DNA of 64,000 nucleotides from Sphingomonadales bacterium UBA2369 (lineage in GTDB: Bacteria; Pseudomonadota; Alphaproteobacteria; Sphingomonadales; Sphingomonadaceae): contig DDTH01000006.1 of assembly GCA_002344055.1 (NCBI GenBank), positions 535,037 to 599,036 on the forward strand, read 5' to 3'. The position numbers and the translations under genes were made by a program. Of the stretch, positions 23,986 to 33,501 are shown piece after piece (the first letter of the stretch is position 1; every line of letters starts with the position of its first letter). The notes beneath the pieces were generated by a model. That model did not search any database. It was not told the DNA's origin and saw only the letters and a program-made list of their open reading frames with translations.

Positions 23986-25262
23986 GCGGCCTCCTTCGTG
24001 AATTGTTCGGCTTCGGTGCTTTCGGCGAGCGCGGTGGTGGAGGCGTTGCCGCCCGACAGGGTCTCGGCGACCCGGTCGAAATAGCCGGTGCCGACCTCGC
24101 GCTGGTGGCGGGTGGCGGTATAGCCGTCCGCCTCGCGCGCGAATTCGGCCTGCTGAAGCTCCGAATAGGCCGCCATGCCGCGGTCGCGATAACCGCTGGC
24201 CAGCTCGAACATGCCGAGATTGAGGCTGTGGAAGCCGGCGAGCGTCACGAACTGGAACTTGTACCCCATCGCGCCCAGCTCGCGCTGGAATTTCGCGATC
24301 GTTTCCGCGTCCAGCTTGGCCGCCCAGTTGAAGCTGGGTGAGCAATTATAGGCCATCATCTTGCCGGGATATTCGCGCTGGATCGCCTCGGCGAAGCGGC
24401 GCGCATCGGCCAGATCGGGGCGGCTGGTCTCCCACCAGATCAGATCGGCATGCGGCGCGAAGGCCAGGCCACGCTTGATGCAATGATCGACGCCGGTCCC
24501 CTCCTTCAGGCGGAAGAAGCCTTCGGGCGTGCGCTCGCCGGTGAGGAATTCATGGTCGCGCTCGTCCACGTCGGAGGTGATCAGCTTCGCACTCTCCGCA
24601 TCGGTCCGGGCGACGAGGATGGTAGGCACGCCGCACACATCCGCCGCGAGCCGTGCGGCGTCGAGATTGCGGATATGCCCCTGGGTGGGGATCAGCACCT
24701 TGCCGCCGAGATGGCCGCATTTCTTCTCGGACGCGAGCTGATCCTCGAAATGCACGCCGGCCGCGCCCGCCTCGATATAGGCCTTCATGATCTCGAAGCA
24801 GTTCAATGGCCCGCCGAAGCCGGCCTCCGCATCGGCCACGATCGGCGCGAACCAGTCGCGGCTGGCGCCGCCTTCCATATGTTCGATCTGGTCGGCGCGC
24901 TGGAGCGTGCGGTTGATCCGGCGGCACAGCTCCGGTCCGGCATTGGCGGGATAGAGCGACTGGTCCGGATACATGGCCCCGGCCGTGTTGGCGTCCGCCG
25001 CGACCTGCCAACCGCTGAGATAGATGGCCTTCAGGCCCGCGCGGACCATCTGCATCGCCTGATTGCCGGACATGGCGCCGAGCGCATGGACATAGTCCTC
25101 GCTCTTCAGCAGCTCCCAAAGACGGTTTGCGCCGCGGCGGGCCAGGCTGTGCTCGATCGGGATAGAGCCGCGCAGCCGCTCCACCTCGGCGGGCGCGTAG
25201 GGCCGGTCGATACCGTCGAAGCGGCCCGTCGGAGCGGGAACAAGGTCGGCGAAATCGGTCAT
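23982..25262 (-). CDS. aceA: Isocitrate lyase
   Basis: Glyoxylate-shunt enzyme cleaving isocitrate to succinate and glyoxylate, needed for growth on acetate and fatty acids. 426 residues with active-site loop KKCGHLGG, metal-binding VARTDAE, and YNCSPSFNWAAKLD. The size is typical of the short bacterial form. It is transcribed away from the ScfR-type regulator, with a 135-base shared intergenic region holding an inverted repeat. Confidence 0.97.
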   Translation of the reverse strand: MTDFADLVPAPTGRFDGIDRPYAPAEVERLRGSIPIEHSLARRGANRLWELLKSEDYVHALGAMSGNQAMQMVRAGLKAIYLSGWQVAADANTAGAMYPDQSLYPANAGPELCRRINRTLQRADQIEHMEGGASRDWFAPIVADAEAGFGGPLNCFEIMKAYIEAGAAGVHFEDQLASEKKCGHLGGKVLIPTQGHIRNLDAARLAADVCGVPTILVARTDAESAKLITSDVDERDHEFLTGERTPEGFFRLKEGTGVDHCIKRGLAFAPHADLIWWETSRPDLADARRFAEAIQREYPGKMMAYNCSPSFNWAAKLDAETIAKFQRELGAMGYKFQFVTLAGFHSLNLGMFELASGYRDRGMAAYSELQQAEFAREADGYTATRHQREVGTGYFDRVAETLSGGNASTTALAESTEAEQFTKEAA

Positions 25263-25366
25263 GGTAGAAACATCCAGGCAAGAGGAAGATGTCGGCCCAG
25301 AAAGCCGCTTCCCGCGCCGATGCCCATGCCGAAAAGGGTCACGCTGTCACGCCGCGACTTGCTGAC

Positions 25367-25393
25367 TTTGTGAAATTATGACAATATTACAAA
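25367..25393. promoter_or_regulatory. 27-bp inverted repeat between aceA and its likely regulator
   Basis: Arms TTTGTGAAAT and ATATTACAAA match at 8 of 10 positions around a 7-base spacer, in an AT-rich stretch ending 4 bases before the regulator ATG. The outer TTTGT/ACAAA recalls the TTTGC-type sites of RamB-like regulators. Its position would block the regulator's own translation start region or promoter. Confidence 0.55.
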
Positions 25394-25397
25394 CACC

Positions 25398-26801
25398 ATG
25401 ACCGAGCGGAAATTGCTGCTGGGCGGTCGTCTGAGACGACTTCGCCGCGAACTGGGCCTGTCGCAGACCGCGATGGCCGGAGAGCTCGGCCTCTCGCCCA
25501 GTTATCTCAACCATCTGGAGCGCAACCAGCGGCCCGTAACCGCCGCAGTCCTGCTCAAGCTCGCCGACGTCTATGATTTCGACGTGAAGGCGCTGACGGC
25601 CGAGGGCGGCGAGGGGACAGGCGTCGCCGCGCTCACCGAGATCTTCGCCGATCCCATGTTCGCCGACCTCGCCATCCCGCGCTACGAACTGGTCGAGGCT
25701 GCGGACAATGCGCCGTCTGTCGCCGGCGCGGTGGCGCGACTCTACGCGGCCCTGCTCGAAGCCCGGCGGCAACCGGCGGCGGATGGCGAAGAGAAGGCCG
25801 CGCCGCGCCCGGAAAACTGGGTGCGCGACCATATTCAGACGCAGCGCAATCACTTCCCGTTCCTGGAGGAAGCGGCGGAAACGCTGGCCGGTGCGCTGGG
25901 CGAGTCCGCCTTCGTCGCCGAATCGCTGCGTCGGCGACTGAAGGAGGGGTTCGGGATCGAGACGCGCATCGTCGCTCCGGAACTGCTCGACGGAGCCAGC
26001 CAGCATTATGATTTCCATCGCCGCCGCCTGATGCTGTCGGCCCTGCTCCGTCCGGAAAGCCGCAATTTCGCGCTGGCCTATCAGCTCGCTCTGGTCGAAT
26101 TCCGCCCGCTGATCGCTCGGATGATCGAGGGCGCGGCGCCGCCCGACGAGCCTAGCCGCCATTTGCTGCACATGAGCCTGGCCAATTATGCGGCGGGCGC
26201 GATCCTTCTGCCCTACGCCCCTTTTCTCGAGGCGGCGGAGCGCGAACGCTACGACATTGACCGGCTCTGCGCTTTGTTCGGCGCGAGCGTGGAGCAGGTC
26301 TCGCACCGTCTGACCACCCTGCAGCGCAACGGTGCGCGCGGCGTGCCTTTCTTCATGCTGCGGGTGGACGCGGCGGGCAATGTGTCGAAGCGCTTCGCCG
26401 GGGAAGCCTTTCCCTTCTCCCGCTTCGGCGGCACCTGCCCGCGCTGGAACCTGCATTCCGCCTTCCAGACGCCGGGCCGCGCGGTCACGCAAATCGTCGA
26501 GACGCCGGACGGCCAGCGCTTCTTCACCATCGCCCGCACCGTCGAGCGCAATGTTCGACTCGATCCGCGCGAGGACAGTCAGCTCGCCATCGGCCTCGGC
26601 TGCGACCTCAAACATGCCCCGCGCCTGCTCTACGCCGACGGTTTCAACCTCGCCGATCCGCTCGTCACCCCGATCGGCCCCGCTTGCACGCTCTGCCCCC
26701 GCATCCGCTGCCCGCAGCGCGCCGCCGCGCCATCGGGGCGCACCCTGACGGTCAGCGAGCACCGCAAGACGATCTCGCCCTTTCCCTTTCTGGGCGGCTG
26801 A
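25398..26801 (+). CDS. ScfR/RamB-type XRE transcriptional regulator of acyl/acetate metabolism
   Basis: 467 residues. N-terminal XRE helix-turn-helix (about 8-65, RLRRLRRELGLSQTAMAGELGLSPSYLNHLERNQRPVT when read in segments), central IrrE/ImmA-like DUF955 region, and C-terminal DUF2083 region with clustered cysteines CTLCPRIRCPQR. This architecture is that of short-chain fatty acyl regulators such as RamB, which control isocitrate lyase. Divergence from aceA fits that job. The central DUF955 region lacks a clear HExxH. No Shine-Dalgarno is visible, so the mRNA may be leaderless. Confidence 0.9.
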   Translation: MTERKLLLGGRLRRLRRELGLSQTAMAGELGLSPSYLNHLERNQRPVTAAVLLKLADVYDFDVKALTAEGGEGTGVAALTEIFADPMFADLAIPRYELVEAADNAPSVAGAVARLYAALLEARRQPAADGEEKAAPRPENWVRDHIQTQRNHFPFLEEAAETLAGALGESAFVAESLRRRLKEGFGIETRIVAPELLDGASQHYDFHRRRLMLSALLRPESRNFALAYQLALVEFRPLIARMIEGAAPPDEPSRHLLHMSLANYAAGAILLPYAPFLEAAERERYDIDRLCALFGASVEQVSHRLTTLQRNGARGVPFFMLRVDAAGNVSKRFAGEAFPFSRFGGTCPRWNLHSAFQTPGRAVTQIVETPDGQRFFTIARTVERNVRLDPREDSQLAIGLGCDLKHAPRLLYADGFNLADPLVTPIGPACTLCPRIRCPQRAAAPSGRTLTVSEHRKTISPFPFLGG

Positions 26802-26839
26802 GGCTTCCCTTTTCGGCCCACCATTGCTTTAGGGCGCTC

Positions 26840-27919
26840 ATGTCCAATCTCGACCAAATGCGTGAAGAATGGCTCGGCCGCGTCGCCGGGGCGGAAGATG
26901 CCGCCGCGCTGGAGGCTGTGCGCGTCGCGGCGCTCGGCAAGCAGGGCGCGGTGACAGCACTGCTGAAGACGCTGGGCGGGATGAGTCCGGACGAGCGACA
27001 GGAAACCGGCCCGCGCATCCATGCTTTGCGGGAGACTGTCACCGGCGCGCTGGCCGAGCGCAAAGAGGCGCTGGAAGCGGCCGAGTTGGACGCGCGGCTG
27101 GCCCGCGAAACGGCCGACGTCACATTGCCGGTCGCGCCGGCGCCGCGCGGTTCGGTCCATCCGGTCAGTCAGGTGATGGACGAGCTCGCCGAAATCTTCG
27201 CCGATCTCGGTTTCTCCGTCGCCTCCGGCCCGGAGATTGAGGATGACTGGCACAATTTCACCGCGCTGAATTTCCCGCCCGACCATCCGGCGCGGGCGAT
27301 GCACGACACGTTCTATCTGAGCGAAAAGGGCGCGGAGGGCGGCGACCGGCTGCTGCGCACCCACACCTCGCCGGTGCAGATTCGCGCGATGACCGGCCGC
27401 GAACCGCCGCTCTACATCATCGCGCCCGGCCGTGTGTATCGCTCCGACAGTGACGCCACCCACACGCCGATGTTCCACCAGATCGAGGGGCTGGTGATCG
27501 AAAAGGGCATCACCCTGGCGCACCTCAAATGGACGCTGGAGACCTTCCTCAAGGCCTTCTTCGAACGCGACGACATCGTCCTGCGCCTGCGCCCGAGCTT
27601 CTTCCCCTTCACCGAGCCTTCGGTGGAGGTCGACGTCGGCTATTCGATCGAGAAGGGAAAGCGCGTGATCGGCGGCTCCGATGGCTGGATGGAAGTGCTG
27701 GGCAGCGGCATGGTCCACCCCAATGTCATCCGCGCCTGCGGCCTGGATCCCGACGAGTGGCAGGGCTTCGCCTTCGGCACCGGCGTCGATCGGCTCGCCA
27801 TGCTGAAATATGGCATGGACGATTTGCGCGCCTTCTTCGACGGCGACGGCCGCTGGCTCGGCCATTACGGCTTCGGCGCGCTCGACGTCCCGACTTTGAG
27901 CGGGGGAGTGGGCGCGTGA
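26840..27919 (+). CDS. pheS: Phenylalanyl-tRNA synthetase alpha subunit
   Basis: Catalytic subunit of the (alpha-beta)2 class II enzyme. 359 residues: N-terminal coiled coil (about 1-90), then class II motifs including HPVSQVMDELAEIFADLGF, motif 2 YIIAPGRVYRSD, and motif 3 GFAFGTGVDRLAMLKYGM. The ATG at 26840 gives the normal length; a longer upstream frame overlaps the regulator gene. The stop overlaps the GTG start of pheT (GTGA). Confidence 0.97.
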   Translation: MSNLDQMREEWLGRVAGAEDAAALEAVRVAALGKQGAVTALLKTLGGMSPDERQETGPRIHALRETVTGALAERKEALEAAELDARLARETADVTLPVAPAPRGSVHPVSQVMDELAEIFADLGFSVASGPEIEDDWHNFTALNFPPDHPARAMHDTFYLSEKGAEGGDRLLRTHTSPVQIRAMTGREPPLYIIAPGRVYRSDSDATHTPMFHQIEGLVIEKGITLAHLKWTLETFLKAFFERDDIVLRLRPSFFPFTEPSVEVDVGYSIEKGKRVIGGSDGWMEVLGSGMVHPNVIRACGLDPDEWQGFAFGTGVDRLAMLKYGMDDLRAFFDGDGRWLGHYGFGALDVPTLSGGVGA

Positions 27920-30282
27920 AGTTCACCCTGTCCTGGCTCAAGGAGCATCTGGAGACCAAGGCGACGCTCGACCAGATCGTCGATCAGCTGACCGCGCTCG
28001 GCCTGGAGGTCGAAGGCGTCGAGAATCCCGGCGCGAAGCTGGCCGCCTTCCGTGTCGCCGAAGTTCTGACCGCCGCGCCGCATCCGCAGGCCGACAAATT
28101 GCAGGTACTGACCGTCGATGCCGGCGACGGCCCGCTGCAGGTCGTCTGCGGCGCCCCCAATGCCCGCGCCGGGATGAGGGGCGTGTTCGGCGCGCCCGGT
28201 GCCTATGTGCCCGGTCTCGACGTGACCTTGGCGGTGCGCGCGGTGCGCGGCGTCGAATCGAACGGCATGATGTGCTCGACCCGCGAGCTGGAGCTGGGCG
28301 AAGATCATGACGGCATTATCGAGCTGCCCGCCGATGCGCCGGTCGGCACCGCTTTTTCCGATTATGCCGGGCTGGACGATCCGGTCATCGACCTGTCGAT
28401 CAACCCCAACCGGCAGGATTGCATGGGCGTGCACGGCATCGCCCGCGATCTCGCTGCGGCAGGACTCGGCACGCTGAAGGCGGTCGCCGCGGAGCCGGTC
28501 GCGGGCAACTTTCCCTGCCCGATAGATATCCGCACCGACGATCCGGAAGGCTGCCCAGCCTTCTACGGTCGCGTCGTGCGCGGCGTCCGCAATGGCGCCT
28601 CGCCGGACTGGCTGCAGCAGCGGCTGAAGGCGGTCGGCCAGCGGCCGATCAGCGCTTTGGTCGATATGACCAATTATATCATGCTGAGCTATGGGCGCCC
28701 CCTCCATGTTTACGATCTCGCCAAGCTGAATGGCGCGGTCGTCGCCCGAAGGGCACGGGATGGCGAGACGGTCGAGGCGCTGAACGGCAAGACCTACGCG
28801 CTCGATGCCAGCATGACCGTGATCGCCGACGATTCCGGCGTGCACGACATTGGCGGCATCATGGGCGGCGAACATTCGGGCGTCACCGAGACGACCACCG
28901 ACATATTGATCGAATGCGCCTATTTCGATCCGGCGCACATCGCCCGCACCGGCCAGAAGCTGGCGCTGGCCTCCGATGCGCGGAGCCGCTTCGAGCGCGG
29001 CGTCGATCCGCGTTTCCTGGACGACGGGCTGGAAATCACCACGCGCATGGCGATCGAACTGGCCGGCGGTGAGGCATCGGAAGTGATCCGGGCAGGCTCA
29101 CCGCCCGCGCTGGAGCGCGAGGTCGCCTATCGACCCACACGCGCCGCCGGATTGGGCGGTCTGGATATTCCCGAGGACCGGCAGGCCGAAATTCTGGCCA
29201 GGCTCGGCTTCACCGTCGAGCGCGGGAGCCCCTGGCGGGTCACCTCGCCATCGTGGCGGCGCGATATCGAGGGCGAGGCGGACATTGTCGAAGAAGTGAT
29301 CCGGGTCGAAGGACTCGACAAGGTCGCCTCCACCCCGCTGCCGCGCGCACCGGGTGTGGCGAAGCCGACGGCGACACCCGAGCAAATGGTCGAGCGCCGT
29401 GTCCGCCGCACCGCCGCCACGCGCGGGCTTTCCGAGGCGATCACCTGGAGCTTCATCGCCGAGAGCGAAGCCACCCCCTTCGGCGGCGCCGCCTGGAACC
29501 TCGCCAACCCGATCAGCGAAGAGATGAAGGCGATGCGCCCGTCTCTGTTGCCGGGTTTGCTCTCCGCCGCCCGCCGCAATCAGGCGCGTGGGAATGACAG
29601 CATCCGCCTGTTCGAGATCGGCCGCCGCTATCTGGCCGATGCCGAGCCGCTGACCGCCAGCCTGCTGCTTGCCGGATCGCCCGCGCGCCACTGGCGCGCC
29701 GGACGCGGCCCTGCAGCCGACTGGGCTGACGCCAAGGCGGAGGCCCTCGCGCTGCTCGCCGCCGCCGGCGCGCCGGTCGACAACCTGCAAGTCTCCGCGC
29801 CTGCCGGCCCGGCCTATCACCCCGGTCGCTCGGCGAAGCTGACCCTCGGCAAAGCGGTGCTGGCGGAATTCGGCGAACTGCACCCCCGCATCCTGCGCGC
29901 CTTCGATCTGGACGGCAGTGCCGCGGCGGCGGAAGTCTATCTCGACGCTCTGCCCCCGCGCCGCGCGGGCGGACGGATGCGCGCCGCTTATGCGCCGCCG
30001 ACGCTTCAGCCGGTGCGCCGCGACTTCGCTTTCCTGGTCCCGGCAGCGCTGGAGGCCGACAAGCTGCTCCGCGCCGTGCGGGGCGCGGACAAACAGGCGA
30101 TTGTCGCCGCGAGCCTGTTCGACGTCTTCACCGGAGCCGGCGTGGGCGAAGGCGAGAAGTCGCTGGCGGTCGAGATCGTGCTGCAGCCGGCCGACAAGAG
30201 CTTCACCGACGAGGAATTGAAGACGATCGGCGAGCGGATCGTGGCGTCGGCAGCGAAGCTGGGCGCGCGCCTGCGCGACTGA
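27916..30282 (+). CDS. pheT: Phenylalanyl-tRNA synthetase beta subunit
   Basis: 788 residues, normal size, GTG start overlapping pheS. Domains in order: N-terminal MKFTLSWLKEHL region, EMAP/tRNA-binding OB fold (about 40-150, PHPQADKLQVLTVDAG), B3/B4 editing domain (FYGRVVRG to IIGG-type GGIMGGEHSGV), B5 and catalytic-like core (SFIAESEATPFGG), and a C-terminal FDX anticodon-binding domain (PPTLQPVRRDFAFLVP). It is the last gene before the convergent GH84 gene, separated by 3 bases. Confidence 0.97.
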   Translation: MKFTLSWLKEHLETKATLDQIVDQLTALGLEVEGVENPGAKLAAFRVAEVLTAAPHPQADKLQVLTVDAGDGPLQVVCGAPNARAGMRGVFGAPGAYVPGLDVTLAVRAVRGVESNGMMCSTRELELGEDHDGIIELPADAPVGTAFSDYAGLDDPVIDLSINPNRQDCMGVHGIARDLAAAGLGTLKAVAAEPVAGNFPCPIDIRTDDPEGCPAFYGRVVRGVRNGASPDWLQQRLKAVGQRPISALVDMTNYIMLSYGRPLHVYDLAKLNGAVVARRARDGETVEALNGKTYALDASMTVIADDSGVHDIGGIMGGEHSGVTETTTDILIECAYFDPAHIARTGQKLALASDARSRFERGVDPRFLDDGLEITTRMAIELAGGEASEVIRAGSPPALEREVAYRPTRAAGLGGLDIPEDRQAEILARLGFTVERGSPWRVTSPSWRRDIEGEADIVEEVIRVEGLDKVASTPLPRAPGVAKPTATPEQMVERRVRRTAATRGLSEAITWSFIAESEATPFGGAAWNLANPISEEMKAMRPSLLPGLLSAARRNQARGNDSIRLFEIGRRYLADAEPLTASLLLAGSPARHWRAGRGPAADWADAKAEALALLAAAGAPVDNLQVSAPAGPAYHPGRSAKLTLGKAVLAEFGELHPRILRAFDLDGSAAAAEVYLDALPPRRAGGRMRAAYAPPTLQPVRRDFAFLVPAALEADKLLRAVRGADKQAIVAASLFDVFTGAGVGEGEKSLAVEIVLQPADKSFTDEELKTIGERIVASAAKLGARLRD

Positions 30283-30285
30283 CGC

Positions 30286-31350
30286 CTACTGCGTCTGTAC
30301 CAATTCGTCGGTGACGTTCCACTGGCCGCCGAGCCAGGCCGCAACCTCCTGCGCGCCGGGATGCGGAATCGCCGCATAGCGCTCGCGCAGCACTTCGCAC
30401 CGGGCACCGAGCCGGTCGCGGCCGCGATCCTGGAAAGCGAGCACGTCGCCGCCAATCTGCTTGCCCAGTTCCGGTCCGAGCACCTCCGCCGCCGCGCGGC
30501 GGAAGGCGGCGGCATAATCGTAGCGCGCGCCCTCGGCATAATTATCGGCAAGCGTCAGCGCCGGAATGCGGCTCAGCACCGGCTGCGACGCCGGGTTCAC
30601 GCCGTGCGCAGCAATGTGCCGCCCAATCTCCGCCGCCCGCCCGGTGAACGCGCGCAGATGCAGATGCTGTGACATGCGCGCGCCGTCATTGACCGGGTAA
30701 TTGTCCCACAGGAACGGCTTGCGCCCCATTTGCTCAGCGACGCGGGCGAGGTGGCCGGGGCTGAATTCGCGCGAGCAGACCTCCGGGCCGGTCCAGAACA
30801 TCTCCACAGCTGGATCGAGCAATTTGCCCAGCCGCTCCAGATAGCCGTCCGGGCGCTTGCCGAAGGCGCTGTCGAGGATCGGATCGTCCGAATAATAGCT
30901 CGGGCACACAATGATCCGCGTCGCCCGGCTACGCTCCGCCGCGAAAGCGACGATCGCCGCCTGCCGCTCGGCCAGACCGTCGAAATCGCCGCGCATGTCA
31001 TCGAACAATATCGCCAGATCGTCGGGACGCAGCGCGTCGAGATGGGCGAGCTTGCGGGCCAGCGCGTCCTGCCAGTCGCGGCCCGGTTGGAGATGCAGTT
31101 CGAACGGGCTGAGACCAATGCCGAAGCGCACGCCAAGCTTGCGGCAATGCGCGGCGAGCGTGGCCAGGGCCTCCATCTCCGCATCCGGATGCAGATCCTG
31201 CCAGTTGCGGCGCAGGCAGCCATCGGCCTTCGGCGCATAGAGGTAGAAACGGTAGCCGCGCGGGGCGAGAAATTCGATCGTCTCGGCGCGCTCGCGCCAG
31301 CTCCAGGGGCGGCCGAAAAAGCCTTCGATAAGCCCCAGTTCCGGGATCAC
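30286..31350 (-). CDS. GH84-family beta-N-acetylglucosaminidase (O-GlcNAcase-like)
   Basis: 354 residues matching the catalytic barrel of glycoside hydrolase family 84. The N-terminal signature is LIEGFFGRPWSW, and the catalytic aspartate pair Asp117-Asp118 lies in ILFDDMRGD. Conserved FWTGPEVCSREF and FLWDNYPVND line the active site. GH84 enzymes remove beta-linked N-acetylglucosamine by substrate-assisted catalysis. There is no signal peptide or carbohydrate-binding module, so the protein should be cytoplasmic. The GTG start overlaps plsC (GTGA). Confidence 0.88.
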   Translation of the reverse strand: MIPELGLIEGFFGRPWSWRERAETIEFLAPRGYRFYLYAPKADGCLRRNWQDLHPDAEMEALATLAAHCRKLGVRFGIGLSPFELHLQPGRDWQDALARKLAHLDALRPDDLAILFDDMRGDFDGLAERQAAIVAFAAERSRATRIIVCPSYYSDDPILDSAFGKRPDGYLERLGKLLDPAVEMFWTGPEVCSREFSPGHLARVAEQMGRKPFLWDNYPVNDGARMSQHLHLRAFTGRAAEIGRHIAAHGVNPASQPVLSRIPALTLADNYAEGARYDYAAAFRRAAAEVLGPELGKQIGGDVLAFQDRGRDRLGARCEVLRERYAAIPHPGAQEVAAWLGGQWNVTDELVQTQ

Positions 31351-32072
31351 GCCGCCTGCTCGAGCGCGTTAATCTCTTCGTGGACGCGCCGTTCCAGTTC
31401 TTCGCGCGACAGGCCGGGCGGCAGCGGCTTGCCGAAGCGGATCACCACCGTGCCGCTGTGCCGCGCCAGCCCGTGCCGTGGCCAGAGCCGTCCGGTATCC
31501 AGCGCCACCGGCACGACCGGCAGGCCAATGCGGCGATAGAGGCCGGCGAACCCCGCCTGCAGCTTCGGCTTGCCGCCTGGAAGCACGCGGGTGCCTTCCG
31601 GAAAGATCAGGATCGAGCGGCCCTCATCCTTGGCCTCCTCCGCTTCTTTCATCATCCGCCGCAGCGCCGCGGCGCCGCCGGACCGATCGACCGAGATCGC
31701 GCCATAGATGCGGGCGAGCCGTCCCCAGAGCGGGATGTCGGCCAGCTGCCGCTTCATCACCGCCGCCGGCGCGTGCAGGATGCGGATCAGCGCGAGCGGA
31801 TCGAGGTAGGATTGATGCTTGGCCGCCACGAGCACCGCGCCCTGCGGCACCTCGCCCTCGATGCGCGTGCGGATGCCCAATATGTGGCGCACGCACCAGC
31901 CGTGGAAGCGCACCCAGGCCATGCCGAACGCACGTAGCGCCCGCCGTCCGAAGAGGGACACGACGAGGCCGATCACCGCGCCGACCACCGTCGCGGAGTA
32001 GAAGACGATCTGGAAGGTCAGGGTCCGCAGGACCGCCACGATCCTGGCACCGAAAGAAGGCGGGGAAGTCAT
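31347..32072 (-). CDS. plsC: 1-acyl-sn-glycerol-3-phosphate acyltransferase
   Basis: Makes phosphatidic acid for phospholipid synthesis. 241 residues with an N-terminal membrane segment (about 18-40), the HX4D catalytic motif (His86, Asp91 in KHQSYLDPL), and the glycerol-phosphate binding FPEGTR. The start overlaps the YdcF stop and the stop overlaps the GH84 start, so the whole ftsE to GH84 set is a single tight leftward operon. Confidence 0.94.
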   Translation of the reverse strand: MTSPPSFGARIVAVLRTLTFQIVFYSATVVGAVIGLVVSLFGRRALRAFGMAWVRFHGWCVRHILGIRTRIEGEVPQGAVLVAAKHQSYLDPLALIRILHAPAAVMKRQLADIPLWGRLARIYGAISVDRSGGAAALRRMMKEAEEAKDEGRSILIFPEGTRVLPGGKPKLQAGFAGLYRRIGLPVVPVALDTGRLWPRHGLARHSGTVVIRFGKPLPPGLSREELERRVHEEINALEQAA

Positions 32073-32614
32073 TCCAGTCCTAAACGCTCCCCGAACGGGC
32101 TGATCAGAAATTTGTTATACTCGACAAACATTTGACCGAACGAACGTGGCGAAATTACGCCATCGGCGACGATCGTCGTGCCGCTCTTCACCCGCCAGCT
32201 GATCTCCTTGCGCGCGCGGCGCATGTGCCAGTCGTTGGTGACGATCCGAATCGAACCCATGTCGTGACGCCCTACCCAAGACGCAACCTCCTCGCCATTG
32301 CCGCGCGTGTCGACCGCGTCGCGGCCCAGTTCGACCCGTTCGGTCATCAGCGCCATCGGCACCCCATATTCGGCGGCCAGCTCCTCCGGCCGGACCGAAG
32401 CATCGACGCCCGAGATCAGCATTCGCTCCGCCGCGCCATCGCGCAGCAACGCAAAACCGCGCGCCAGCCGCCCCGGCCCGCCGGTCAGCACGACGATGCC
32501 ATCAGTCCGCTCCGCCGCCTCGGCAGGCCCCGGCAGCGCGTTCATGAACCAGACCATCCCCGCAAAATAAGCGACAAGGGTCAGCAGGCTGAGGCGGGCG
32601 AGCCATTTCACCAT
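32069..32614 (-). CDS. YdcF/ElyC-type DUF218 membrane protein
   Basis: 181 residues. N-terminal transmembrane anchor (about 8-27, LLTLVAYFAGMVWFM), then a DUF218 domain: GIVVLTGGPGRLARGFALL, the acidic site ISGVD, TRGNGEEVASWV, and IVTNDWHMRRA. Family members influence envelope polysaccharide or peptidoglycan precursor metabolism (ElyC, SanA). The ATG at 32614 overlaps the ftsX stop. Location next to ftsEX agrees with a cell-envelope role. Confidence 0.88.
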   Translation of the reverse strand: MVKWLARLSLLTLVAYFAGMVWFMNALPGPAEAAERTDGIVVLTGGPGRLARGFALLRDGAAERMLISGVDASVRPEELAAEYGVPMALMTERVELGRDAVDTRGNGEEVASWVGRHDMGSIRIVTNDWHMRRARKEISWRVKSGTTIVADGVISPRSFGQMFVEYNKFLISPFGERLGLE

Positions 32615-33501
32615 CAGAGCAACCGCCCCAGCGCGCGCAGGATCGTCGCGCGCGCCACCAGCAAGGCCAGCAAGGCACCGGCCAGCGGCAGCGCGATCAG
32701 CACGATCCAGCCGAAATCGGGCATGGAAGCCGCGCCGAGCAAATCCGAACCGATCGCCGCGACCCGCCCGCCGATCAGCACAAGCACCACGACCGCGAAG
32801 GAAAAGCCCAGCAGACCGCCGAACAGCACGTCGAGCGAAATCCGCCGCTGGAACAGCCGCGCGATCTGCGAATCGGTTGCGCCCATATGGTGGAGAATCT
32901 CGATCGTATGATTGTGCGTGTTCAGCGAGGCGCGTGCGGCCAGCACCACTGTCGCGCCGGTGGCGACGATCATCAATATGACCAGGCCGATCGCGAGCCA
33001 TTGCAGCGAACCGAGCAGGCCCGACAAAGGCGCCAGCCATTCCGCGGCGCCCGACACCAATGCGCCCGGCGCAGCCCGCTCGGCCGCCGCGGCCACGGCG
33101 GGCATCGCTCCCTCGTCGGCCAGATCCACGTCGATCATCGCCGGAACAGGCAAATCGGCATCCGCCGCCAGATCGCCGAGCCAGGGTTCCAGCAGCGCGG
33201 CGACCTCTTCGTCCGGGACGCGGCGCACGGAGGTCACGCCCGCCACGCCTTGCAAGGCACTCGCCGCCGCTTCGGCCTGCGCCGCGCGCCGGTCCGGGTT
33301 CGGCTCGACGATCTGCACCGTCACCCGATTGCCGATCTGCCCTTCGATCCGCTCGGCTCCGGCCGACAGCGCCATGCCGGTAGCGGCCGCCAATACCGTC
33401 AGGAACATCATGATCGCGATCACCCAGGGCATGGGTCCGGAGATGCGCCCTTCGGGGAACAATTTGCCTTCGCTCGCGCCGAATGCGCGCAGCATCTTCA
33501 T
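32614..33501 (-). CDS. ftsX: Cell-division ABC transporter permease FtsX
   Basis: 295 residues with four membrane segments: one near residue 25-47 (PWVIAIMMFLTVLAAATGMAL), an extracytoplasmic loop domain (about 50-165), then three C-terminal helices. FtsX passes FtsE ATPase conformational changes to periplasmic peptidoglycan hydrolases at the septum. It overlaps ftsE by 4 bases. The TM arrangement follows the FtsX/MacB permease fold. Confidence 0.94.
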   Translation of the reverse strand: MKMLRAFGASEGKLFPEGRISGPMPWVIAIMMFLTVLAAATGMALSAGAERIEGQIGNRVTVQIVEPNPDRRAAQAEAAASALQGVAGVTSVRRVPDEEVAALLEPWLGDLAADADLPVPAMIDVDLADEGAMPAVAAAAERAAPGALVSGAAEWLAPLSGLLGSLQWLAIGLVILMIVATGATVVLAARASLNTHNHTIEILHHMGATDSQIARLFQRRISLDVLFGGLLGFSFAVVVLVLIGGRVAAIGSDLLGAASMPDFGWIVLIALPLAGALLALLVARATILRALGRLL

